A stretch of DNA of 64,000 nt from Rhodospirillaceae bacterium. Its GTDB lineage: Bacteria > Pseudomonadota > Alphaproteobacteria > Dongiales > Dongiaceae. The notes beneath the pieces were generated by a model. That model saw nothing but the letters and a program-made list of their open reading frames with translations. It did not search any database and had not been told where the DNA came from. Every line of letters starts with the position of its first letter. Within the stretch, counting starts at the first letter, position 1. Of this stretch, positions 30,199 through 37,537 are shown one piece after another. Position numbers and translations under genes: made by a program. The stretch covers positions 56,208 through 120,207 of the forward strand of contig SSEL01000024.1 of NCBI GenBank assembly GCA_008012315.1. The letters run 5' to 3'.

Positions 30199-31434
30199 AT
30201 GATCGACCTACCAAAACCTTTAATCAACAGCGAGGTCGATCTCCGCGAATTCGACTACATGCCGCTGTATGGCAAGCGCCTTTTTACCTCCGAAACCTGG
30301 ATCAACGCTGATCCTGAGGAGAAGGTTGCGGCCCTGCGATTGTGGTGGGCGTCATGGCATGAAGAGCCGGCCGGCAGCCTGCCAAACAACGATCGCATGC
30401 TCGCCGAGCTGGCCGGATATGGGGTGGCGATCAAGGCATTTCAGGTCGTCAAGGCCAATGCCATGCGGGGTTGGATCGAATGCTCGGACGGCCGCCTCTA
30501 TCACCCGATCGTCTGCGAGATCGCCGAGGAAAGCTGGAAGGGCAAGAAAAAGAAGGTCGAAGAGAACGAGCGGGACCGGGCCAGGAAGGCGGCGAAACGG
30601 TCCCGGCTTCCGGCAGACAAGCAGGTGGAAACGGCAAAACGTCCGAGGGAAAAAGCGGATACTTCCACCGGACACGACGTCGGAAAAAGGGAAGTGTCCG
30701 CCGGACAATCGGTCGATATGGAGAAAACTTCCGACGGAAAAACGGAAATGTCCGACGGACAAACACAGAAATCGAGTGAGATGTCCGGCGGAATTCCGCC
30801 GGAAAACGCTCTTAAGGGAAGTAGAAGGGAAGAGAAGGGAAAAATAATACCCTCCCCACCACCCAGTCTGGATGTTCCGCGCGACGGCAGCGACGGGGCA
30901 GGTACGGGCGACAAGCCTATGGGCTTTGGGGAGCCCGATCCGTCGAAACCGCCCGAAATCCAGCTGATCCAGGCCTTCGACCGGGAACGGTTCACGGTCT
31001 ACGGTCCAAACAAGGCCCGTGCCTGGCCACATCCGAACGACCGCACCTACGCCAAGAAGTTCCTCGAAGCGGGGGCCGATCTCGAGCTCTGCCGAGACGT
31101 CTTCGCCGCAGGATTTCGGCAGGTCCACGCCGAGGGTGGTGAACCACCATCCAGCCTGCGGTTCTTTGAGACGCGGATAACGAGCGCACTGGCGGCTCGC
31201 AAGGCGCCGCTCAAAGCGCCGACCGGAAAAGGCTTCGGCGGGCAGTCGGCGCCGCGCGAAAGGACGATCGAGGACCGGGATGTCGAATGGCGCGGGAGGA
31301 TGAAACTCTATCGCGAGAAGGGCACCTGGGGCGCGTTCTGGGGGCCGAAGCCGGGGCAGCCGGGCTGTTCGGTACCGGCTGAGATCCTGGCTGAGTTTCC
31401 GGACCAGCCGAAGCCCGAGGACGCACGCCCATGA
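30199..31434 (+). CDS. DUF1376-like replication initiation protein
   Basis: 411 residues. The N-terminus FDYMPLYGKRLFTSETWINADPEEKVAALRLWWASW, with LPNNDRMLAELAGY, is the DUF1376/YdaU type seen in phage replication proteins. A basic linker (KGKKKKVEENERDRARKAAK) and a repetitive Ser/Asp/Gly/Lys segment (about 155-200) follow. That segment is encoded by iteron-like dyads at 30663-30804. The C-terminal domain, about 255-360, contains GPNKARAWPHPNDRTYAKKFLEAG. The arrangement recalls lambda O, whose gene contains ori. The ATG at 30199 lies just after the dnaB stop. Confidence 0.8.
   Translation: MIDLPKPLINSEVDLREFDYMPLYGKRLFTSETWINADPEEKVAALRLWWASWHEEPAGSLPNNDRMLAELAGYGVAIKAFQVVKANAMRGWIECSDGRLYHPIVCEIAEESWKGKKKKVEENERDRARKAAKRSRLPADKQVETAKRPREKADTSTGHDVGKREVSAGQSVDMEKTSDGKTEMSDGQTQKSSEMSGGIPPENALKGSRREEKGKIIPSPPPSLDVPRDGSDGAGTGDKPMGFGEPDPSKPPEIQLIQAFDRERFTVYGPNKARAWPHPNDRTYAKKFLEAGADLELCRDVFAAGFRQVHAEGGEPPSSLRFFETRITSALAARKAPLKAPTGKGFGGQSAPRERTIEDRDVEWRGRMKLYREKGTWGAFWGPKPGQPGCSVPAEILAEFPDQPKPEDARP
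30663..30850. repeat. Iteron-like dyads and purine-rich tract: candidate replication origin
   Basis: Six copies of a TCCG-N-CGGA type dyad lie inside the initiator gene: centres near 30668 (degenerate), 30701, 30734, 30755, 30788 and 30799. The copies at 30695-30707 and 30749-30761 are perfect 13-bp palindromes (TGTCCGCCGGACA, TGTCCGACGGACA); 30784-30803 is a perfect 20-bp palindrome. Centre spacings are 33, 33, 21, 33 and 11 bases, close to whole helical turns. A purine-rich, A-rich tract (30811-30850) follows, as beside lambda ori. Confidence 0.7.
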
Positions 31435-31916
31435 CGGGGAAGCCTGGTGACCGCAGGAAGCGCCCCTTCCGCGTCCCGGAAGACTGGTCGGACTGGGCGC
31501 CGACCGAGGCCGAGATGAAGGCGCGGCTGCGCAAATCCAGCCCGATGCTGTTCTGGCAGGGCTGGAGCGACGATCGGATAGACAGCATCGAGGAGCTGCG
31601 CAAAGGGCTCGGCTTCCGCTGTGCGCGCTCCCTGGTGACGGCGTTCGACCCGGCCCGGGTGCCGCATTCGGCCTCGGCGACGATGTCCAGGAACGAGCAG
31701 GGCATCTATCGCCGCCTCGTCGCCTGGGCGACCGAAATGCACGATGCCAAGCTGCGGCACTTCATCCCGACCGTGGCCGGCATCATCCTGCGCGAGGATA
31801 CCTGCCTCGATCAGAACCGGTTCGCCCGGGCGATCGATTTGCACGTCCGGATCTGCGACAAGGAAATTCGGCGCGGGTGGCTACGCCGGCCCGATCGCGA
31901 TAAGCCAATGGTTTAA
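31431..31916 (+). CDS. Hypothetical protein ending the rightward early operon
   Basis: 161 residues, basic (MTGKPGDRRKRPFRVPEDWS). A Trp-rich N-terminal part (DWSDWAPTEAEM, LFWQGWSDDR) is followed by helices (IYRRLVAWATEMHDAKL, FARAIDLHVRICDKEI). The start overlaps the initiator stop by four bases. It may assist replication; there is no recognisable domain. Confidence 0.6.
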   Translation: MTGKPGDRRKRPFRVPEDWSDWAPTEAEMKARLRKSSPMLFWQGWSDDRIDSIEELRKGLGFRCARSLVTAFDPARVPHSASATMSRNEQGIYRRLVAWATEMHDAKLRHFIPTVAGIILREDTCLDQNRFARAIDLHVRICDKEIRRGWLRRPDRDKPMV

Positions 31917-31951
31917 GAAACGGCCGAAAACCGCCATTTCGGCACAACCTA

Positions 31952-31981
31952 TTGACGTCTGAAGCGGACCGGAGCTATATC
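31952..31981 (+). promoter_or_regulatory. Promoter-like sequence before the 32 kb terminator
   Basis: TTGACG (31952-31957), 18 bases, TATATC (31976-31981). A transcript starting near 31988 would meet the terminator at 32003 almost at once, giving an RNA of about 45-50 bases unless antiterminated. Confidence 0.5.
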
Positions 31982-32002
31982 TTGACGCACGCCGCCATAG
32001 GA

Positions 32003-32040
32003 GCGCCCGGAGGGAGACCTCGCCGGGCGCTTTTGCTTTT
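32003..32040 (+). terminator. Rho-independent terminator after early genes
   Basis: GCGCCCGG (32003-32010) pairs with CCGGGCGC (32023-32030); inside, AGG-GAGA-CCT extends the stem. TTTTGCTTTT follows. It separates early from late genes and lies just past the end of the convergent leftward membrane gene. Confidence 0.85.
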
Positions 32041-32051
32041 CTAAATACACT

Positions 32052-32333
32052 TCAAGAGCGGAAGATCGATCTGCACAGCTGTTGGGCGGCCGCACCGTAC
32101 TGGAACCAATCTATGATTTGCAGGATCGAATAAAAGCCCGCGGCGACTGCCGACAAAGCCACCAGAAGGGCGCCGAGCTTTTGAGCCCAGGTTAGCGATA
32201 TGCCACTCTGCGTTACGACTTTGCGGCCGCTGAAATAGAGTTCGTGCGTCTTATTGTGGATCTGCAGGATGCCTTTGACAGCCTGGGTCTTGTCGTCCAC
32301 GACGGTGAACAACTCTTCGAGATCGTCAGACAT
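32052..32333 (-). CDS. Small membrane protein on the opposite strand
   Basis: 93 residues. A polar N-terminus (MSDDLEELFTVVDDKTQAVK) precedes one transmembrane helix, about 52-74 (LGALLVALSAVAAGFYSILQ). AGGGGGA lies nine bases before the ATG, but it is inside a stable hairpin followed by seven Ts, so expression is probably attenuated or conditional. Between the early terminator and the late region, it looks like an independent moron or exclusion-type gene. Confidence 0.65.
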   Translation of the reverse strand: MSDDLEELFTVVDDKTQAVKGILQIHNKTHELYFSGRKVVTQSGISLTWAQKLGALLVALSAVAAGFYSILQIIDWFQYGAAAQQLCRSIFRS

Positions 32334-32377
32334 AAAAAAATTCCCCCTGACAGGCGGATTCGAGCGCCTTGAGGGGA
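32334..32377 (-). terminator. Terminator/attenuator hairpin covering a ribosome site
   Basis: On the minus strand the hairpin pairs 32372-32377 with 32342-32348 and CGCCT (32365-32369) with AGGCG (32352-32356), and is followed by seven Ts (32334-32340) that abut the ATG at 32331-32333. The Shine-Dalgarno AGGGGGA is in the closing stem. It can act as a terminator, an attenuator or a translational lock. Confidence 0.6.
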
Positions 32378-32419
32378 TCGTTACACCTATCTGATCGCTC
32401 GCTCAAGCGCGGCAGCTTC

Positions 32420-32680
32420 ATGAAATTCCAGATCGAATGCATCGGCCAGACGATCGAGGTCACCGGGCGCGAGCTGCGCTATGGCTGGGTGCTCGAGGCC
32501 AGCCCGATGATCGGCTGGCAGCGAAAATTTGTCCGGTCGCGCGGCGCCAACATGGCGCTCGCCGTCGGCAATCTCAAAGTCGCAATCACCAAGGCGCGCG
32601 ATTCGGCGACGGTCCGCCGGCTCTATGCCCAGAGCGGATTGCGCGTGGTGATCGACAACAGCAAGCCTGGCGGCGGCTGA
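32420..32680 (+). CDS. Small hypothetical phage protein (86 aa)
   Basis: MKFQIECIGQTIEVTGRELR begins a mixed alpha/beta protein with a basic middle (WQRKFVRSRGANM) and a helix (VAITKARDSATVRRLYAQS). It ends nine bases before the tRNA-like element. No family is recognised. Confidence 0.55.
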   Translation: MKFQIECIGQTIEVTGRELRYGWVLEASPMIGWQRKFVRSRGANMALAVGNLKVAITKARDSATVRRLYAQSGLRVVIDNSKPGGG

Positions 32681-32689
32681 TCAGTTTTC

Positions 32690-32765
32690 TGCGGGTGGGT
32701 GGCAGAGTGTTCACTGCTGGTTCATACCCAGCAAGAGGCCGGGGCGGTACCGGCACCCGCTACCA
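32690..32765 (+). tRNA. tRNA-Met-like (CAT), initiator features, unusual T-loop
   Basis: A 76-base cloverleaf: acceptor TGCGGGT/ACCCGCT with a mismatched first pair (T1-T72), as in bacterial initiators; D-stem GTGG/TCAC; anticodon stem GCTGG/CCAGC around TTCATAC (anticodon CAT); T-stem GCCGG/CCGGC; A73 and encoded CCA. The T-loop is GGCGGTA instead of a TTC-type loop, so the usual T54-A58 contact is missing. It may be a specialised or decayed initiator tRNA or a tRNA mimic. Confidence 0.7.
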
Positions 32766-32864
32766 AATTCCCTGAGAGAGGCCGCAGCGTTCCGATGTCC
32801 GCAAGGATGCCGGCGCGCTGCGGCCGCCCAGTTTCGGGATTCCGTGAAGCTATGAGGATGGACG

Positions 32865-33269
32865 ATGTCCCACAACATGCAGATTACCAAGGTCGCGGCA
32901 TCCGCAATGATGGACGTCTTCACGGCCTTGCTGAATGGCGGCAGCCTGAAGATCTATGACGGCGCGCAGCCGGCGAATGCTAATACCGCCATCACGACAC
33001 AAAAGCTCCTGGCAACGCTGACCTTCGATGCGACCGCCTTTGCGCCGGCCGTCGATGGTGTCGCCGAAGCGAACGACATCGCGCCTGGGACGATCTCGCA
33101 GGACGGCACCGCCGCCTGGGCGCGCTGCTTCAAAGCGGACGGCACCACGGTCGTGTGTGATCTGTCGGTTGGCGCTTCGGATGCCGACGTGATTTTTCCC
33201 ACCGTCACCTTCATTACCGGCATCCAAGCCGCTGTGGATAGCCTGACGCTAACGCATCCCCTGCACTGA
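32865..33269 (+). CDS. Putative structural protein, first late gene
   Basis: 134 residues (MSHNMQITKVAASAMMDVFT), rich in Ala, Thr and beta-strand segments (SLKIYDGAQPANANTAITTQ, VIFPTVTFITGIQAAV). Such proteins precede terminase genes in related phages and are thought to be virion components. GAGGA lies upstream. There is no enzymatic motif. Confidence 0.6.
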   Translation: MSHNMQITKVAASAMMDVFTALLNGGSLKIYDGAQPANANTAITTQKLLATLTFDATAFAPAVDGVAEANDIAPGTISQDGTAAWARCFKADGTTVVCDLSVGASDADVIFPTVTFITGIQAAVDSLTLTHPLH

Positions 33270-33279
33270 GGCCGGCTAA

Positions 33280-33858
33280 ATGTCCAATGTCCTAGTTCCA
33301 AATTCGGGGACGGCGCCGATCCTGGTCGACGGCATGGCCTCGACGGGTCACCCGCAAGCGCAGGTCATTAAGCTCGATGGCGGATCGCGGGAGAGCGCGC
33401 CTGGCGCCAATGACGGCGCATCGGTGCCGATCCTCGCCGGCCAAAAGACGATGGCAAGTTCGTTGCCGGTCACGCTCGCCAGTGATCAACCAGCCGTTCC
33501 TGTCGGTGCGTCCCTGCGGACTGACCAGATGCTGAGCGGCTCGACCGCACTGACGCCGAAATTTGCGAAGATCGCGGCGTCAGCTTCAGGCAACAACACC
33601 ATCGTTGCGGCGGTGTCCGGAAAGAAAATCCGCGTGCTTGCGCTAAAGCTTATCGGCAGTGACGCGGTCAACGCGAAATGGCAGTCCGGCGCTGGTGGCA
33701 CCGACCTGACGGGCCTGTCCTATTTGATCGCCAGCTCAGGCGAAGTGCTGCCGTTCAATCCGGCCGGTTGGTTTGAAACGGCAGCCGGCGCATTACTCAA
33801 TCTCAGTCTGTCGGCTGCGGTCGCTGTCGGCGGTCATCTCACCTATGTGGAGGTTTGA
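33280..33858 (+). CDS. Putative virion protein
   Basis: 192 residues. LDGGSRESAPGANDG and SSLPVTLASDQPAVPVG, a linker frequent in phage structural proteins, precede a beta-rich C-terminal part (IVAAVSGKKIRVLALKLIGS, then FNPAGWFETAAGALL). It may be a tail-fibre-like or surface protein even though it lies before the terminase genes. Confidence 0.6.
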   Translation: MSNVLVPNSGTAPILVDGMASTGHPQAQVIKLDGGSRESAPGANDGASVPILAGQKTMASSLPVTLASDQPAVPVGASLRTDQMLSGSTALTPKFAKIAASASGNNTIVAAVSGKKIRVLALKLIGSDAVNAKWQSGAGGTDLTGLSYLIASSGEVLPFNPAGWFETAAGALLNLSLSAAVAVGGHLTYVEV

Positions 33859-33860
33859 TT

Positions 33861-34694
33861 GTGTCGGACTGCAACATCTGTAATGAGCTCGCATCGATAC
33901 GAGCCGAACAAGCTTGGCAGCGTGAAGCGATGACGACCCTTTTGACAGGTGCTGGGCTGCCCATCCCAGGCACACCATCATTCAAGCCGGGTCAGCTCTC
34001 TGGTCTTATCGCCTGGTATGACGCGCAGGACATCAGCACAATTACGCAATCTGGCGGCCTTGTGAGCCAATGGAGTGACAAGTCGCCGAAGGGGCTTAAC
34101 GTTGCACAGTCAACAGCATCGAATCGCCCTACTTATAGCGCCACTGCGTTCAATGGGGCTAAGCCAGCTGTTGTATTTGGACACGGCGAAATAACCGACA
34201 TTTGGCTCGAGGCCCCGCAGGTGCCGGCGACATCGATTCGCGATTTCACGGCTTTTTATGCGCTCTCGATATCTAGTAATGGCGGATATCAGACCGTTTA
34301 TGGTCTCGGCGGATATGGCGATGACGTTGACATCGCCATGATCGACAACGGCTTCAGCGACAAAAGGTTGTACCAAGTTTTATATTGCAATGCCGAAGAC
34401 CCCGGTGATGTTTCCGCGAGCAATCGGCTGGGCGAGACAGCATCATTCTATGGCGTGACGCAACGTGCTTCCGGTGCAGTGACTTTTCGAGCCAATGGCA
34501 TCGCAGATGCAGCCGGCCCGCAAGCTCAATCTCCGGGCGTGGATGGCTTCACAGAGTCAATTACGTATTTGGGCGGCGACGGCGGCGAAGTCCTAAACGG
34601 TGGATTGGGCGAGTTCATTCTTTATAACCGTGCGCTCTCGCCCGCGGAAATCGCACAGGTGGAAGCCTATCTGGCCGCGCGCTGGGGGCTGTAG
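33861..34694 (+). CDS. LamG/concanavalin-like virion protein
   Basis: 277 residues with a GTG start at 33861, eight bases after GGAGG; an in-frame TTG at 33855 would be too close to that site. LSGLIAWYDAQDISTITQSG, VSQWSDKSPKGLNVAQ, KPAVVFGHG and LGEFILYNRALSPAEIAQVE are typical of a LamG-type jelly roll that binds sugars. It is probably a decoration or receptor-binding component on the particle. The N-terminal CNIC pair is unexplained. Confidence 0.72.
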   Translation: MSDCNICNELASIRAEQAWQREAMTTLLTGAGLPIPGTPSFKPGQLSGLIAWYDAQDISTITQSGGLVSQWSDKSPKGLNVAQSTASNRPTYSATAFNGAKPAVVFGHGEITDIWLEAPQVPATSIRDFTAFYALSISSNGGYQTVYGLGGYGDDVDIAMIDNGFSDKRLYQVLYCNAEDPGDVSASNRLGETASFYGVTQRASGAVTFRANGIADAAGPQAQSPGVDGFTESITYLGGDGGEVLNGGLGEFILYNRALSPAEIAQVEAYLAARWGL

Positions 34695-34732
34695 CTGAAA
34701 GGCGAGCCGAAGCGCGGGGATAGGACCATCCG

Positions 34733-35275
34733 ATGTCGCTCGTTCTGTTGTTCAACACGGGAGCCAACGGTTCCGCATCGTTGGCCCCATTACAAGCGGC
34801 AGGCACCGGCGCCCTGCGGGCTTCGGGAGAGGGCGCAGCGGCCCTAGCCGACGTGACAACGGCGGCATCCGCATCACTGCGTAACCGGGCGGCGGCATCT
34901 TCTCGGTTGGCAGCGATGTCGCCGGATGGTGTCGGCAAGCTGCGGATGCCGGGGGCGGCGTCGGCAGTTCTCCCGGCCTGTGAAGCGGAGGCGACGGCTT
35001 CCCTCAAAGTGGCCGGAACCGCGGCCGGCACAATGGGCGATGTTCGCTCGGCGGGCTCCGGCCGCCTGCTTCTGTCGGGCGCCGCCTCCACGACACTGGC
35101 CGGCCTGCTTGCTGCCGGTAGCGGCCGCCGGGCGCCGATCGGGAGTGGGCAATCGGTGCTGGCAGCTGTGCTGGCCGCGGGTAATGGCAACGTGCCGATC
35201 GTCACTGCCAGCCCTTGCAACACCCGGGTCGGGCCGCCGAGGATCCGGACCATCAAAGCCAAATGCTGCCGATAG
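34733..35275 (+). CDS. Ala/Gly-rich repeat protein
   Basis: 180 residues, over half Ala, Gly, Ser and Leu. It is built of imperfect repeats of the type G-L-AAGSGRL-SGAAS-L, for example AGSGRLLLSGAASTTLAGLL and AAGTGALRASGEGAAALADV, with no charged catalytic residues. The repeats suggest a fibrous or solenoid virion protein. It lies between the LamG-like gene and the terminase genes. Confidence 0.6.
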   Translation: MSLVLLFNTGANGSASLAPLQAAGTGALRASGEGAAALADVTTAASASLRNRAAASSRLAAMSPDGVGKLRMPGAASAVLPACEAEATASLKVAGTAAGTMGDVRSAGSGRLLLSGAASTTLAGLLAAGSGRRAPIGSGQSVLAAVLAAGNGNVPIVTASPCNTRVGPPRIRTIKAKCCR

Positions 35276-35284
35276 GACATCGTC

Positions 35285-35602
35285 ATGTATGCAGGCCCTG
35301 ACTATTCGCAGCAAAACCCGGGCGAAGCCGAATATTTCGGCATGGATTTCGTGAACCAACTGCAGGCCGGCGAGGAGATCATCGACGGCAGCCAGGTCGT
35401 CACGATCTCGGTCGAAAGCGGATCGGATCCTTACCCCGATAGCCGCAGGATGGGTCTGCCTATCCTAACCGGCTCCCTGGTGAGCCAGAAGATCGGCGGC
35501 CTTCTTCCCGATGTCTATTACATCATCCTGTTCAAGGTCTCGACCTCCCTGGGCCAGACCCTGATCCTCTACAGCAAGCTGAGATGCGTTGAACCGAGCT
35601 GA
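35285..35602 (+). CDS. Putative virion protein (105 aa)
   Basis: MYAGPDYSQQNPGEAEYFGM begins a compact beta-rich protein: DFVNQLQAGEEIIDGSQVVT, LVSQKIGGLLPDVYYIILFK. The pattern resembles an Ig-like phage protein often found near terminase genes. The stop is directly followed by the terminase small subunit. Confidence 0.55.
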   Translation: MYAGPDYSQQNPGEAEYFGMDFVNQLQAGEEIIDGSQVVTISVESGSDPYPDSRRMGLPILTGSLVSQKIGGLLPDVYYIILFKVSTSLGQTLILYSKLRCVEPS

Positions 35603-35604
35603 TC

Positions 35605-35970
35605 ATGACCAAGGCAACAGGCAAAGGACGTCATAATCTCGGCCGCGGGCCCGGCCGGCCCAAGGGCGTGCCGAACAAAACGACCCAGCTTCTCAAGGAT
35701 GCCATCCTCGAGGCCGCGACGCTTGCCGGTGGCAAAGGTGGCCTGGTCGGCTATCTGAAAAATCAGGCCGTGAAGAACCCCGGCCCCTTCCTGACGCTGC
35801 TCGGCAAGGTCCTGCCGACGCAGGTTACCGGCGCCAATGGCGGCCCGCTCCAGATGGTAGACCTCAGCAAGCATTTGGCGAGCCTGTCGGAACAGGAACT
35901 GGAAGCCCTTGAATCAGCCGCAGCTAAAATTGCCGCCGATGGCGGTACTGCTGGAGCAGATCAAAGCTGA
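35605..35970 (+). CDS. Terminase small subunit (DUF5681-like)
   Basis: 121 residues. GRGPGRPKGVPNKTTQLLKD is the GRPKGxxNKxT DNA-binding signature common in small terminase subunits of alphaproteobacterial phages; helices follow (EQELEALESAAAKIA). It recognises the packaging site and regulates the large subunit. Its 3' end overlaps the large subunit gene by 62 bases. Confidence 0.8.
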   Translation: MTKATGKGRHNLGRGPGRPKGVPNKTTQLLKDAILEAATLAGGKGGLVGYLKNQAVKNPGPFLTLLGKVLPTQVTGANGGPLQMVDLSKHLASLSEQELEALESAAAKIAADGGTAGADQS

Positions 35971-37537
35971 GAAAGCACGCCGGCAGGTCGAGGCCGAGGC
36001 GGGCGGATGGAAGGCGGAACGCGCGAAATGCGCGGCCGATATCCTCTACTGGTGGGACAAGTGGGTCTGGACCTACGATCCTCGCCTCGTCGGCACGCCG
36101 AGCGGCCCCTACGTGCCGTTCAAGCTCTGGCCCAAGCAGCGTGACAACGTGCTGTGGCTCATGGAGCGCATCAGCAAGTCCGAAGAGGGGCTGGAGGAGA
36201 AGAGCCGCGACACCGGTGCCAGCTATATCTGCGGCGGTGTCGCGGTTCATCAATGGCTTTTCAATCCGGGCTTCAAAGCGACATTTGGCAGCCGCAAGGT
36301 CGACTATGTCGACAAGAAAGACAACCCGGATAGCCTATTCGCCAAGCTTAGGATCATGCTGCGCCGCCAGCCGCAGCAATTCATGCCGGCCGGCTTCCAG
36401 TGGTCGCAGCATGACAACTACATGCGGATCTTCAACCCCGAAACCGGGGCGGTGATCTCAGGAGAGGGCGGCGAGGAAATGGGCCGCGGCGGCCGGTCGA
36501 CGGTCTATTTCGTGGACGAAGCGGCCTTCGTGCCGAATGCCGAGAACGTCGAAAAGGCGCTGTCCGGCAACACCGACTGCGTGATCTGGGTATCTTCAGT
36601 CAATGGCATGGGCAATCTTTTTGCCCGGAAGCGCCACATGATCTTGAAGGAACATCAGATCTTCCGGCTGCACTGGAGGGACGATCCGCGCAAGAGCGAG
36701 GAATGGGCGCAGGCCAAGCAGGCCAGCTTTTCCGACCCGACGACCTGGGCCAGCGAATACGACATCGACTATACCGCCTCGGTCGAGGGCATCTGTATTC
36801 CTGCTCTGTGGGTCGAAAGCGCCAAGATCGTCGCATCGCTGGAACCGGCGCTGAAGCCTTCGGCAGTCGGTCGCATCGGGCTGGACGTCGGCGCCGGCAA
36901 GGCGAAGTCGGTCGCTATCCCGAGGCATGGTCCCGTCGTCTCCCCGCCGCAGGTGCGCGGTGAGCCGGATACGACGGAAACGGCGCATTGGGCCTTGGAG
37001 ATCGCGCGGGAGACATCGGCACGTCACCTCAATTTCGACGCGCCAGGTGTCGGTGCCGGCGTCTCATCGACGCTGATGCGAAACCCGATCAAAGGTCTGT
37101 CGGTGGTGCCGGTGAATACCGGCCTGCCGGCGACGGAACGGAAATGGCCGGACGGCCGGACCTCGGAAGAGATGTTCGGCAATTCGAAGGCCGAAGTCTG
37201 GTGGCTGTGTCGGACGGCATTGCAGCGGACCCATGAGCATGTCCTCTATCTGCAGGGCAAGCCGAATGGGAAGAAGCACTCGCCGACAGATCTGCTGGCC
37301 CTGCCAAGCGGTGACCAGCAAAGCGACATCCTTTGCCTTCAGCTTTCGCTGGTCAAATGGGGACGCAACGAGAAAGGCAAGATCGTGATCGAACGGAAGG
37401 AAGCCTTGCAGCGGCGAGGAATTTCAAGCCCTGACCATGCCGATGCCCTGATGCTGACCTTCATCGATCCGAAACCGACGATGGTCATCACCGACGAGAT
37501 GCTTGCCCGAGCGGCGCAGCGAGTAGGACGCAGGTAA
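35909..37537 (+). CDS. Terminase large subunit
   Basis: 542 residues, normal length. The ATPase has KSRDTGASYICGG in the Walker A position, and STVYFVDEAAFV as Walker B with catalytic Glu. The RNase H-like nuclease has GLDVGAGKAKSV (Asp), NFDAPGVGAGV (Asp) and SPDHADALMLTF (Asp). It pumps DNA into the prohead and cuts it. An internal ATG at 35939 is an alternative start; the longer one has GGAAG upstream. Confidence 0.93.
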   Translation: MNQPQLKLPPMAVLLEQIKAEKARRQVEAEAGGWKAERAKCAADILYWWDKWVWTYDPRLVGTPSGPYVPFKLWPKQRDNVLWLMERISKSEEGLEEKSRDTGASYICGGVAVHQWLFNPGFKATFGSRKVDYVDKKDNPDSLFAKLRIMLRRQPQQFMPAGFQWSQHDNYMRIFNPETGAVISGEGGEEMGRGGRSTVYFVDEAAFVPNAENVEKALSGNTDCVIWVSSVNGMGNLFARKRHMILKEHQIFRLHWRDDPRKSEEWAQAKQASFSDPTTWASEYDIDYTASVEGICIPALWVESAKIVASLEPALKPSAVGRIGLDVGAGKAKSVAIPRHGPVVSPPQVRGEPDTTETAHWALEIARETSARHLNFDAPGVGAGVSSTLMRNPIKGLSVVPVNTGLPATERKWPDGRTSEEMFGNSKAEVWWLCRTALQRTHEHVLYLQGKPNGKKHSPTDLLALPSGDQQSDILCLQLSLVKWGRNEKGKIVIERKEALQRRGISSPDHADALMLTFIDPKPTMVITDEMLARAAQRVGRR

